Shown here: positions 1 through 9,330 of the stretch, one piece after another
Position numbering within the stretch: the first letter of the stretch is position 1
Layout: every line of letters starts with the position of its first letter
Assembly (NCBI GenBank): GCA_002529645.1
Contig: NAEP01000050.1
Span: forward strand, 33,601 to 97,600
From: Candidatus Lumbricidiphila eiseniae
GTDB lineage: Bacteria > Actinomycetota > Actinomycetes > Actinomycetales > Microbacteriaceae
DNA: 64,000 bases
Direction: 5' to 3'
Translations under genes and position numbers: made by a program
The notes under the pieces: generated by a model
The model's input: only the letters and a program-made list of their open reading frames with translations
Told to the model about the DNA's origin: nothing
Database searches by the model: none

Positions 1-901
1 GCACCGGTGCTGCGGTGAGAGCACAGCCGACAACCGAGGCCGCACCGACCACCGTCATAACGGCGCTGGCGGCCCCTGACGCAACGGCGCGACGGCGAAT
101 CATCCGCGCCAGTGTGATCTCCAGTGCGGCGATCCGCTGCTGAGCCATCCGGTCAGCGTCAAAGGCAACGAGCACCTCACGCGCCTGCACGTACTCCACG
201 ACCGCGGCTTGATACTCGCCCCGCGCCGCCTGGATGTGTGTATCCGCTCCCGCAGCAATACGGTGTTGCACAAGTATGGTCACCGCAACACCGACGATGA
301 GGCATCCCAACTGCGCGACCGCCGTCGCCGGAACCACCAGCGCCATTCCGATCACCGTGAGCACAAGCACAGTGGTCGCGCTCACCAGCGGCTGCAGCAC
401 CCGCAGCGACAGATTCTGCAATTCGTCAACATCACCCACAAACCGCGCCAGCAGATCGCCCCGACGACGACCGGTGAGCACATCGGGAGCAAGCTCTAAT
501 AACCGCGCAAACACGCGCGTGCGCACCCGGGCTAACTGCCGGAAGGATGCCTCGTGCCCGACAAGTCGCTCGAGGTAGCGGAAACTCGCGCGGCCAAGCG
601 CGAAGGCCCGCACCCCCACCACCGCGAGCGAGAGGTAGAGAATCGGCGGCTGCTCCGAGGCACGAACGATGAGCCACGCCGAACATGCAAGCAGGGCCAC
701 GCTGCAACCTGCCGACAGAATTCCGAACAACACTCCCGGCAGCAGGCGGTGCCACGACGGCACCGCCCACCGGAGCACAGTGGCGGGGCCTGTAGTTGCC
801 CGGTCGGTGGGTTGAGTATTCGCCCGTTCGCCCGAGGGCGTGCCCCGGTGCCGCTCGGCGCGCGCGATGTGGGAATGGGTCTGCGCGTTCGTCTCACGCA
901 C
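1..901 (-). CDS. cydC: CydC, ABC exporter subunit for cytochrome bd assembly (partial, runs off left edge)
   Basis: N-terminal ~300 residues of the CydC half of the CydDC exporter, which moves reductant (thiols/heme-related) across the membrane and is needed to assemble cytochrome bd. Only the membrane domain is visible: hydrophobic helices after residue 50 (GVLFGILSAGCSVALLACSA), then RYLERLVGHE and FVGDVDELQN, both typical of type IV ABC exporters. The ATPase domain lies beyond base 1. The ORF track misses it because no stop codon falls in the window. I chose the GTG at 901, which overlaps the cydD stop by 8 nt; an internal GTG near residue 37 is possible. It is the last gene of the cydABDC operon. 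Family assignment is firm from frame, motifs and context. Confidence 0.9.
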   Translation of the reverse strand, partial: MRETNAQTHSHIARAERHRGTPSGERANTQPTDRATTGPATVLRWAVPSWHRLLPGVLFGILSAGCSVALLACSAWLIVRASEQPPILYLSLAVVGVRAFALGRASFRYLERLVGHEASFRQLARVRTRVFARLLELAPDVLTGRRRGDLLARFVGDVDELQNLSLRVLQPLVSATTVLVLTVIGMALVVPATAVAQLGCLIVGVAVTILVQHRIAAGADTHIQAARGEYQAAVVEYVQAREVLVAFDADRMAQQRIAALEITLARMIRRRAVASGAASAVMTVVGAASVVGCALTAAPV

Positions 902-2783
902 GCGCTACCGCCAATTCGACCCGAATATCAGCTGCGGCGGCGAGAGCATCGCGGTGGGTTGTGAGAAGCACACACCGTCCCTCAGCAGCTAGCTCCCGCA
1001 GTCCCGCGATCAGTGCGCGCTCCCGCGCATCGTCCTGCGCCGAGGTCGGTTCGTCAAGCAGCAGCAGCGCACCGTCGCGACTGACCAGTCGATGGATGGC
1101 TCGCGCCGTCGCAACTCGCTGCGCTTGCCCGCCGGAGAGCCCGCTACCGCCCGGCCCCAACCGAAGCCGGGGGTCGAGTTCAACCCCCGCAAGCCTCAGC
1201 GCCCGCACGAGCAGTGCCGGGTCGGCTGTCGGGTCGCCAACACACACGTTCTCGGCAATGCTTCCGGTTACCAGCGTCGGGGTTTGCCCCGCCCACGCCA
1301 TCCGAGCGCGAGCCGCTGCGGTGCCGAGAATGAGCGGATGTCCGTCGAGCAGCACGGTCCCCGTGGCATCCCGAAACCCCATCAGCGCTGCCAGCAGCGA
1401 CGATTTACCCGAACCAGATTCACCGACCACCGCAACAATCTGCCCGGGTGTGACGTCGAGATCGAGCGGGGACAGGAGATCGATCTGCGTTAGTGGAAAA
1501 TCACCGGCACTAACAACCCGGAGGTCTCGGACAACCAGGCCCGCACCGGGGCCACGTACAGGGTCAGGCCCACATCCAGAAACAGGCCCAGACTCAGACC
1601 GGGGCCCGACCCCGGGCCCGAAAGCGACCCCGGGCCCAGGCCCAGACCCAGAAACAACTCCAGACCCAGAAACAACCCCAGCTTCAGAACCCGCCGATAC
1701 GGGAACGCGTGACACGAGCGCGTCCTGTGCCGAGACATCCCGTGCCGGTGCCGACACCAACGCCAGTGCCTCCGTCAGCGCTGTCGTCCCCGTCGTCGAG
1801 GCGTGGAAGGCCGCCCCCACCGCCCGGATCGGAGCAAACACGTCCGGTGCCAGTAACAGCACGACCAGCCCCACCGTGAGCGTCATGTTGCCAGAAACCA
1901 GTCGGAGCCCAATCGACACGGCGACCAGGGCGACACAGAGACTCGCGCCCAGCTCCAGTGTGAAACCCGACAGAAACGTAACCCGCAATACCTTCATGGT
2001 CGCCCGACGATACTCATCGGTTACTCGTTCAACTCGTTCAAGCTGTCGCCGGGCTCGGCCAAAAATTTTCAGGGTTGTGAGTCCACCAACAGTTTCGAGA
2101 AACGCCGTCGACAGCGTGCGCAAACTGTCCCACTGCCGTCGCTGCACCGAGGCGGTCGCCATTCCGATCAATGCCAGAAACAGCGGGATCAGCGGGAGCA
2201 CAATGATGAGGATGATTCCCGAGAGCGGGTCTGCCCACCACACGGCCGCAACGAGTATCGGCGTGACGATGATGGTTGCCACCAGGTGTGGCAAAAATCG
2301 CCCGAAGTACTCATCAAGCCCGTCAAGTCCGGGTCCGAGTAGGGATGCTATCTCCGAGGTATGATCACGAGCGCCGTGCCGATCGCTGACCACGCGTAAT
2401 ACGCCCGCCCGCAGATCGCGTTTCACCCGGATAGCGCCTTCGGTGGACAACACCTCCCAGAACCACACGCACAGCGACCGAATGACAACCGCAGCGAGGA
2501 AGCATCCTAGCCATCCACCGAGCCCCCACCCGTCAGGCCACGAGCCTACCGGCCAGACACCAGCGAATCCCCCACCACCGGTTCCCCCACCACCGGTTCC
2601 CGCACCACCGGTTCCCGCACCGCCGCCTCCCGATCCTCCAAGCACCCCGGTCACAACCATCGTGAGTGCCCCCGCGGCCACCACTGTCGCCGTCGCCTGC
2701 ACACCGGCGAGCAGTGCTGCCCCCAAAAAGAAGCCGCGCGCTGCACGAGAATAGCGCAGTAGACGAACATCAAGCGGTTTCAC
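894..2783 (-). CDS. cydD: CydD, ABC exporter subunit for cytochrome bd assembly
   Basis: 629 aa partner of CydC. A membrane domain (residues ~15-345) is followed by an ATPase with Walker A GESGSGKSS (~454-462), signature LSGGQ and Walker B ALLLLDEPTS, so this half-site looks catalytically intact. Its ATG overlaps the cydB stop by 4 nt (ATGA). Two stretches are odd. Residues ~49-72 are almost pure Gly/Thr/Ala between the first two helices. Residues ~350-415 form a Gly/Pro/Ser linker between membrane and ATPase domains, written in short imperfect DNA repeats. Both look like recent low-complexity expansions that the fold tolerates because they fall in loops. Acts in the cytoplasmic membrane. Confidence 0.95.
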   Translation of the reverse strand: MKPLDVRLLRYSRAARGFFLGAALLAGVQATATVVAAGALTMVVTGVLGGSGGGGAGTGGAGTGGGGTGGGGFAGVWPVGSWPDGWGLGGWLGCFLAAVVIRSLCVWFWEVLSTEGAIRVKRDLRAGVLRVVSDRHGARDHTSEIASLLGPGLDGLDEYFGRFLPHLVATIIVTPILVAAVWWADPLSGIILIIVLPLIPLFLALIGMATASVQRRQWDSLRTLSTAFLETVGGLTTLKIFGRARRQLERVERVTDEYRRATMKVLRVTFLSGFTLELGASLCVALVAVSIGLRLVSGNMTLTVGLVVLLLAPDVFAPIRAVGAAFHASTTGTTALTEALALVSAPARDVSAQDALVSRVPVSAGSEAGVVSGSGVVSGSGPGPGVAFGPGVGPRSESGPVSGCGPDPVRGPGAGLVVRDLRVVSAGDFPLTQIDLLSPLDLDVTPGQIVAVVGESGSGKSSLLAALMGFRDATGTVLLDGHPLILGTAAARARMAWAGQTPTLVTGSIAENVCVGDPTADPALLVRALRLAGVELDPRLRLGPGGSGLSGGQAQRVATARAIHRLVSRDGALLLLDEPTSAQDDARERALIAGLRELAAEGRCVLLTTHRDALAAAADIRVELAVARA

Positions 2784-3826
2784 ACCGAGCTACCTCCGAT
2801 GGGCTGGGACACCTCCATACTGCCGTCTATATCTGCCTCCACCACACCACGGGTCACCCGTTTCCGGAACACCCAGTACGTCCACGTCTGATAGGCAAGC
2901 ACAAGCGGCAGGCAACACAGTGCCACCCAGCTCATGACTGTGAGTGTATAGGGAGTACTCGAGGCATTCATGATCGTGAGACTATTGGCCGGGTCGTTCG
3001 AGGCCGGAAGCACGCTGGGAAACAGCGATGCGAACAGAGCGAGCACGGCTGCCGCAATTGTCACCGCAGTCAGCGCAAACGCTACCCTCTCTGAGCCACG
3101 AGCATTCGTGATCCACGAACCGATGAGCGCGACCGCGGCCACGGCCGCGAGAAGCCAGAACCACAGTGTTCCGTGTGCCAGCCCCGTCCAGAGCAGGAAT
3201 GATGCGGCGGCGAGAATCGTGATTGCCCCGGATGTCCGTGCCAACCGCTGGGCGCGCAATCGCATCTCACCCTCGGTTTTCAGTGAGACAAACACGACCC
3301 CGTGCGTGAAGAAGAGCAGCAGCGTTGTCACCCCGCCGAGTAGCGCATAGGGATTGAGCAGCGTCAGCAGAGTGCCGGTGAAGTTGTGGGATGCATCCAG
3401 CGGAACACCCTGCACAACATTGGCAAACGCAACACCCCACAGCAGCGCTGGCACCGCCGATCCGATGATAATCAGCTGATCGAACCAAGCCTTCCATCGC
3501 GATTCGGGTCGCTGATGCCGATATTCAAAAGAGACACCACGCACAATGAGTGCTAACAAAATGAGCAGAAGAGCGAGATAGAAACCGGAAAACAGCGAGG
3601 CGTACCACTCCGGGAAAGAGGCAAACAACGCTGCCCCCGCGACGATCACCCACGTCTCGTTGAGATCCCACACCGGACCGATCGTGTTGATGAGCACCCG
3701 CCGATCGGTGTCGTCACGAGCGAGAAACGGCAGGGACATCCCCACGCCGAAGTCAAAACCGTCGAGCACGAAGTAGCCGACAAAGAGGACCGCGACGATC
3801 CAGAACCAGAGTGTTGGCAGATCCAT
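2780..3826 (-). CDS. cydB: Cytochrome bd ubiquinol/menaquinol oxidase subunit II
   Basis: 348 aa integral membrane subunit of the bd-type terminal oxidase, which reduces O2 with quinol electrons under low oxygen. The start MDLPTLWFWIVAVLFVGYF and the nearby DGFDFGVG motif are diagnostic of CydB; about eight hydrophobic segments follow. It begins 9 nt after the cydA stop and its own stop overlaps the cydD start, so translation of the four genes is probably coupled. Length is normal for the family. Nothing appears broken. Confidence 0.97.
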   Translation of the reverse strand: MDLPTLWFWIVAVLFVGYFVLDGFDFGVGMSLPFLARDDTDRRVLINTIGPVWDLNETWVIVAGAALFASFPEWYASLFSGFYLALLLILLALIVRGVSFEYRHQRPESRWKAWFDQLIIIGSAVPALLWGVAFANVVQGVPLDASHNFTGTLLTLLNPYALLGGVTTLLLFFTHGVVFVSLKTEGEMRLRAQRLARTSGAITILAAASFLLWTGLAHGTLWFWLLAAVAAVALIGSWITNARGSERVAFALTAVTIAAAVLALFASLFPSVLPASNDPANSLTIMNASSTPYTLTVMSWVALCCLPLVLAYQTWTYWVFRKRVTRGVVEADIDGSMEVSQPIGGSSV

Positions 3827-3835
3827 GGCGAGCTC

Positions 3836-5248
<1,413 letters not shown>

Positions 5249-5353
5249 GGTGTCCTTTCTGGTCGGCGGCACCGGTTCGCCGTGCGCCGTGGTGGTGGGC
5301 AGCACGCTCCACGACGGTACGGACTATCGAACCTAGGCTCGAGAGCCTCTTTT

Positions 5354-5384
5354 CTACACCACGTAGTAATACTACACAACGTAG
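5354..5384. promoter_or_regulatory. Paired CTAC-N5-GTAG operator boxes between cydA and blaI
   Basis: Two 13-bp palindromes, CTACACCACGTAG (5354-5366) and CTACACAACGTAG (5372-5384), lie 18 bp apart centre to centre in the divergent promoter region. BlaI/MecI-family repressors bind TAC/GTA-flanked dyads, and the adjacent gene encodes one. The boxes end 34 nt before the blaI ATG and lie 106 nt or more upstream of the cydA GTG. Autoregulation is likely; control of cyd is possible but unproven. Confidence 0.7.
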
Positions 5385-5417
5385 AACAAACATCGGATCA
5401 GCGGTAGTCTGATTCGC

Positions 5418-5780
5418 ATGCATAATCTCGGAGAACTCGAGCGCGCGATCATGGATACTCTCTGGTCGAGTGACCAGGCACTTTCGGCAAACGAGGTTCG
5501 CGACAGGCTCCCCTCGCGCGACAATGCCACGACAACAGTGCTCACGGTGCTCTCCCGACTGGAAAAAAAGGGATTTGTTGCCCGTGATCGTGGGGTACGA
5601 CCGCACCGTTACCGAGCCAAACTGAGCCGCCCCGAACACACCGCAGCACTCATGCACCAGGTGCTGTCCCACGAGCACGATCGGGATGCCGCGCTCGCGC
5701 GCTTTGTCGGAACCGTTGGCGATGACGGGGCACGAGCACTACGGCGCATCCTCAACGATCTTAGAAAGGCCAAGGATTAG
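5418..5780 (+). CDS. BlaI/MecI-family transcriptional repressor
   Basis: 120 aa winged-helix repressor. LGELERAIMDTLW opens helix 1, ATTTVLTVLSRLEKKGFV is the recognition-helix/wing region typical of BlaI, and the C-terminal helices would dimerise. In known systems a membrane M56 protease destroys BlaI when a signal arrives; here an M56 gene follows 5 nt downstream, so the pair is probably one sensor-repressor unit. It is divergent from cydABDC with candidate operators between. No beta-lactamase gene is nearby, so the target is more likely the operon itself and perhaps cytochrome bd. Confidence 0.9.
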   Translation: MHNLGELERAIMDTLWSSDQALSANEVRDRLPSRDNATTTVLTVLSRLEKKGFVARDRGVRPHRYRAKLSRPEHTAALMHQVLSHEHDRDAALARFVGTVGDDGARALRRILNDLRKAKD

Positions 5781-5785
5781 GCGCG

Positions 5786-6628
5786 GTGTATGTCGCCGCA
5801 GCGGGACTCGCCCTCATCGCAGTGGCCGTCGCATGGCCGGTGCCGCAGGCACTTACCCGCGCGCGCTGGCCTGCCCGGCACCCGGCAGTTGCGCTCGCGC
5901 TCTGGCAGTCCATTGCGCTGACGGGTGCACTGAGCATGATTGGTTCACTGCTGTGTCTCGGCTTTGCGCCGAGCACAACGCTCCCCGATGGGATCGAACG
6001 ACTCAGTGAGCATCTCGGTCGCGGCCCCCTGCCCCCCGAGTTTGGAGTCATCCACCTGAGCGCACTCGGCTTCGCCAGTGGACTGACAGCACATCTAGCG
6101 GCAACGGTGGCGATCACGGTGTTGCGTACCGAGCGCGAACGGCGGCGACAGCATCGCGACATCCAGTTACTCGGAAATCCGTTACCGGGCACACTCCGCA
6201 CGTGGGTGCTTGCTCACCCCACACCGCTCGCCTACTGCCTACCGGGTCTGCGCACTCGGACGGTGCTCACTGCCGGGCTCATAGAGGCTCTCAGCGAGGA
6301 AGAACTGCGCGCGGTGCTCGAGCACGAACGCGCACACCTCGATCAGTTCCACCACCTTGTACTGCTCTCGTTTCGGGCATGGCGCTTGGCACTGCCCTGG
6401 TTTCCGATGGCACAGCGCGCGGAGCGTGCAGTCGCACTGCTAACCGAAATGCTCGCGGATGACCGAGCCCGAGTGATTGTCGGCGCGAAGCCGCTTCAAA
6501 CTGCTCTCCGAACCGTCGGGGATGCCGGTGACCTTGGGGTGATGGACAGCGGCATCACCGACCCCGACGCGATCGCTCGGCGGTTGCAGAGACTGGAATA
6601 CCCAGCGCAGGCTACCCTCGAACGATGA
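5786..6628 (+). CDS. M56-family (BlaR1-like) membrane metallopeptidase
   Basis: 280 aa with hydrophobic segments near the N-terminus (VAAAGLALIAVAVAW; IALTGALSMIGSLLC) and near residue 85-110, then the zinc motif HERAH in VLEHERAHLDQFHHLV. There is no penicillin-sensor domain, so it is the short M56 form found beside BlaI regulators in many actinobacteria. GTG start 5 nt after the blaI-like stop; its TGA overlaps the next ATG (ATGA). Inferred job: signal-dependent cleavage of the BlaI protein at the membrane. The signal is unknown. Confidence 0.85.
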   Translation: MYVAAAGLALIAVAVAWPVPQALTRARWPARHPAVALALWQSIALTGALSMIGSLLCLGFAPSTTLPDGIERLSEHLGRGPLPPEFGVIHLSALGFASGLTAHLAATVAITVLRTERERRRQHRDIQLLGNPLPGTLRTWVLAHPTPLAYCLPGLRTRTVLTAGLIEALSEEELRAVLEHERAHLDQFHHLVLLSFRAWRLALPWFPMAQRAERAVALLTEMLADDRARVIVGAKPLQTALRTVGDAGDLGVMDSGITDPDAIARRLQRLEYPAQATLER

Positions 6629-7278
6629 ACCATATGCTCGATTGGGTGCTGCAGGCGATCGCCTCGATCGGCGTGGTACCGCGCCTGCTCATCGTCGGAA
6701 TTGCCATCATGCTGGAAACCTCGGCGTTTGTCGGCCTCGTGATCCCGGGCGATACCGTTGTTCTCACGGCATCGACGGCGATCACCGGCATCCCCGACTA
6801 TCTCACGACCATCGTTGTCGTCGTGCTTGGTGCTCTCCTTGGCGAGAGCCTCGGGTTCGCGCTTGGTCGGTGGTTCGGCCCCCGAATCGAGCACTCGTGG
6901 CTCGGCCACAAGCTCGGTGTTGAGAACTGGGAACGAGCGCGTCGCTACATTGATCGACGTGGCGGTCCGGCGATTTTTATGTCTCGATTTCTACCGGTGC
7001 TTCACTCACTCGTGCCACTCACCGTGGGAATGAGCGCAATGCGGTATCGCCGATTTATCGCCTGGACGGCACCCGCGTGTCTGATCTGGGCGGGCTCCTA
7101 CGTGAGCATTGCGTGGTTTGCGGCAAGTCGCTATAAAGAGCTCAGCAAGGAACTGAGTTGGGCGATTTACCTGTTTTTTGGAGTTATTGTCATCTTTGTT
7201 ATCGTTGTGTGGCTCATCAAGAAACAACTCCTCAAATCTGAGAAAAAACACATGACGACTGAATCTGAATCGACCTAA
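6625..7278 (+). CDS. DedA/VTT-family membrane protein
   Basis: 217 aa polytopic membrane protein. [17 protein letters not shown] near residue 30-45, [14 protein letters not shown] and a central [14 protein letters not shown] match the DedA fold; family members include undecaprenyl-phosphate and phospholipid flippases. A helix at ~175-200 precedes a charged C-terminal tail ([11 protein letters not shown]). Co-translated with the M56 gene through a 4-nt overlap, which suggests it belongs to the same envelope-stress unit. The substrate cannot be read from sequence. Confidence 0.9.
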   Translation: MNHMLDWVLQAIASIGVVPRLLIVGIAIMLETSAFVGLVIPGDTVVLTASTAITGIPDYLTTIVVVVLGALLGESLGFALGRWFGPRIEHSWLGHKLGVENWERARRYIDRRGGPAIFMSRFLPVLHSLVPLTVGMSAMRYRRFIAWTAPACLIWAGSYVSIAWFAASRYKELSKELSWAIYLFFGVIVIFVIVVWLIKKQLLKSEKKHMTTESEST

Positions 7279-7404
7279 CCGACGCTTGTCGGGTCGGTCG
7301 AGCAGGCCCAGAATGTTGAGCACGGTTGTCTTTCCGCTTCCGCTGGAACCGGTAATGGCAACAGTCTCACCCGGCGGCAGCCACGAGCGTGGCCAGCCAG
7401 TCAC
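7279..7404 (-). pseudogene. Relic of an ABC transporter ATP-binding protein (N-terminal fragment only)
   Basis: Minus-strand reading gives [20 protein letters not shown] followed by [10 protein letters not shown], a clear Walker A region of a LolD/MacB-type ABC ATPase. After about 40 codons the frame leaves ABC homology and runs into antisense DedA sequence. Signature, Walker B and permease are all missing. It is a truncated leftover rather than a gene. The ORF track lists it as part of 7006..7404, most of which is a shadow. Confidence 0.8.
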
Positions 7405-7515
7405 GCCCGTGTGAGCCTATCGCTGCTCTCCGTTCCTCAACCCGCCGGAAAAATTCCATCGAAATGTACTCGCGAAAGCCGCGCGGGACGGTACATTCAT
7501 CCCTGGGGAACACAG

Positions 7516-7605
7516 GGGGACCTCCTCGGCCATCCGGCCCTCCGCACGAACGAGGAAGCCAAACACATCAGAGCTTCGGGGACTTCCCCGGCCATCCGGC
7601 CCTCC
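7516..7605. repeat. Direct-repeat pair A, about 28 nt at 62-nt pitch
   Basis: Two copies (7516-7543 and 7578-7605) share 26 of 28 positions; the invariant core is GGCCATCCGGCCCTCC. The 34 nt between them is unrelated to the repeat. Lies in the leader of the aquaporin gene, within the 7405-7629 gap, which holds no other recognisable feature. Confidence 0.85.
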
Positions 7606-7629
7606 AGAAATAAAGGGAAAACATCACTC

Positions 7630-8361
7630 ATGACAGACACCACCACCACCGCACCAACCAGTGTTCACACACTGGTCGCTGAGGTTATGGGAACATTCAT
7701 CCTCGTATTTGGCGTTTTTAGTACCGCCATTTTTGTCCCGGCTGACAGCCACGGCACGAAGCTTCTCACCGTTGCGCTTGTGCACGGTATGGCACTTGCC
7801 GCGGGCATCTACGCTTTCGGTCGAATCTCGGGCGGGCACTTCAACCCCGCCGTCACGGTGGGACTTGCCATCGCGGGTCGGTTCGCCTGGAAGAGCGCTC
7901 CGACCTACATCGTTGCGCAGATTGTCGGCGGTGTCCTGGCATCGCTGGCCGTGCTCCTGATCGGTGCATCCAACCCGACATTCAACATCGGTAACTCATT
8001 TGCCGCTGTCTCTAATGGCGCTCAGGGAGATTTCTCGATCACCTCGACGCTCGTCATTGAAATCATCGCAACGGCCGTATTTGTCCTCGTGATTCTCGGT
8101 GCAACCGCGGTCAGTCAGGCTGCGGCCCGCCTTGCTCCCCTCGCGATCAGCCTCGCACTAACATTCCTCGTACTGCTCGCACTACCGGTCTCAAATGCCT
8201 CGCTCAACCCGGCTCGTTCGATCGCCTCGGCAATCTTCGGGGGCAGCATCGCACTCGGAAACCTGTGGGTGTTCATCGTCGCTCCGCTTATTGGTGCTGT
8301 CGCGGCAGGACTCATCTACCGGTTCACCTTTGACAATAAGGGTGTCCTCACAACCGGTTAG
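7630..8361 (+). CDS. Aquaporin / MIP-family channel
   Basis: 243 aa water or small-solute channel. Both half-helix signatures are present: SGGHFNPAVT near residue 65 and SNASLNPARS near residue 190, with six hydrophobic segments. The ORF track starts at 7411, but those extra 73 codons are non-hydrophobic and contain repeat locus A. ATG at 7630 has AAAGGGA upstream and begins just before the first helix, so I use it. NPA/NPAR plus short loops favour an AqpZ-like water channel, but selectivity is not certain. A strong hairpin follows the stop. Confidence 0.9.
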   Translation: MTDTTTTAPTSVHTLVAEVMGTFILVFGVFSTAIFVPADSHGTKLLTVALVHGMALAAGIYAFGRISGGHFNPAVTVGLAIAGRFAWKSAPTYIVAQIVGGVLASLAVLLIGASNPTFNIGNSFAAVSNGAQGDFSITSTLVIEIIATAVFVLVILGATAVSQAAARLAPLAISLALTFLVLLALPVSNASLNPARSIASAIFGGSIALGNLWVFIVAPLIGAVAAGLIYRFTFDNKGVLTTG

Positions 8362-8394
8362 TCAGTTGCCCTCGCACCGGTCGCACCACAAACA

Positions 8395-8434
8395 GGTGCT
8401 GGTGGATGTCCCGGGCGGGGCATCCACCAGCACC
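8395..8434. terminator. 40-nt hairpin between convergent aquaporin and TetR genes
   Basis: Arms of 18 nt (GGTGCTGGTGGATGTCCC and its complement) pair with one G-U/C-A position around a 4-nt loop. It stands between convergent genes and has no clear U-tract. Probably a bidirectional terminator. Confidence 0.75.
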
Positions 8435-8507
8435 AGGCTGGGCGTCGCTCACGCACTGGCTACCGGAATCCCCACCTGAAGCATCCGCCCTCGGTGGTAA
8501 GGGCGAA

Positions 8508-9203
8508 TTACGCTGCGCTGCTCGCACGCGAACCGGACTCATCCGCCTCCGCACGGACACCGGAGGTCAGTTCAATAACACTGTTGAGATAGTCGTGCAC
8601 GTGCTGCTTCGCCTCGTGCAGATACCGCTCGTCGCCGGTGTGCGATCGCTCAAACGCCCGATTGATGAGCGCATCTCCAAGTTCCAGCCCCACTCCGATG
8701 CGAAACCGCAGTTCGGCGCTGTCGGCAACCGCGCCGAATTCAGCCTCAATAAGAGCCACGAGACAGTGCACAAACTCCGGCTCGTTGTCGACCGCGGAGA
8801 TCTCGCGCCAGCCGCCGTAGACGACGACGTAACCCGGCTCGTTGCGGTACATGGCAACCGAGACATCCAGTGTGGTTTCTAGGATGCTCCACCACGACCG
8901 AATGGGCGGCTGCGAAAGCCGGTTCGCAACCTCGTCACGGAAGCGGAAAATGCACCGTTCCCGCAACGCGTGTAACACCGCGACACGATCAGGGAAGTAG
9001 CGATACACCGTCCCAATGGATGCCCCGGCCCGCTCCGCGACCATCTGTGTGGTCAGGCGCTCAGCGCCCAGCTCATCGACAATGGTGGCCGCAGCATCAA
9101 GGAGCGTATCGAGCCGCCGCGTACTTCGTCGCTGAGTGGGCTCTGTCCGAACTGAATGACGCCGTACAGGGTCAATGCCGCGAATAACCTCGACGTTGGG
9201 CAC
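8508..9203 (-). CDS. TetR-family transcriptional regulator
   Basis: 231 aa. The N-terminal helix-turn-helix spans residues ~27-75 (LLDAAATIVDELGAERLTTQ, then GASIGTVYRYFPDR), the standard TetR DNA-binding head; the rest is a ligand domain of unknown specificity. GTG at 9203 is preceded by GGAGG at ideal spacing. Divergent from the App1-like gene, with a 9-bp-arm inverted repeat in the shared intergenic region that could be its operator. No transporter or enzyme is close enough to suggest the ligand. Confidence 0.9.
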   Translation of the reverse strand: MPNVEVIRGIDPVRRHSVRTEPTQRRSTRRLDTLLDAAATIVDELGAERLTTQMVAERAGASIGTVYRYFPDRVAVLHALRERCIFRFRDEVANRLSQPPIRSWWSILETTLDVSVAMYRNEPGYVVVYGGWREISAVDNEPEFVHCLVALIEAEFGAVADSAELRFRIGVGLELGDALINRAFERSHTGDERYLHEAKQHVHDYLNSVIELTSGVRAEADESGSRASSAA

Positions 9204-9284
9204 GAATCCTCCTTGGGTAAGGCACCACTCTATCGGGAATCTATGGCAGTGATCTCACAATTTCTCAGGTCGGCACCACCCACC

Positions 9285-9314
9285 GTCTTGCACAACAGGT
9301 TGGTCGTGCAAGAC
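9285..9314. promoter_or_regulatory. Inverted repeat GTCTTGCAC...GTGCAAGAC, candidate TetR operator
   Basis: Perfect 9-bp arms flank a 12-nt loop in the divergent gap between the TetR gene and the App1-type gene, ending 16 nt before the ATG at 9331. Position fits a repressor site; the 30-bp span is long for TetR, so this is tentative. Confidence 0.4.
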
Positions 9315-9330
9315 TTGGGGAGTGTCGGCG

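Noticed and set aside
796-2364. 522-aa plus-strand ORF opposite cydD
   Set aside because: Pro/Ser/Arg-rich antisense shadow of CydD's Gly/Pro-rich coding DNA; no domain and no ribosome site.
7411-7629. N-terminal extension of the aquaporin ORF
   Set aside because: Non-hydrophobic, contains repeat locus A, and a good Shine-Dalgarno precedes ATG 7630.
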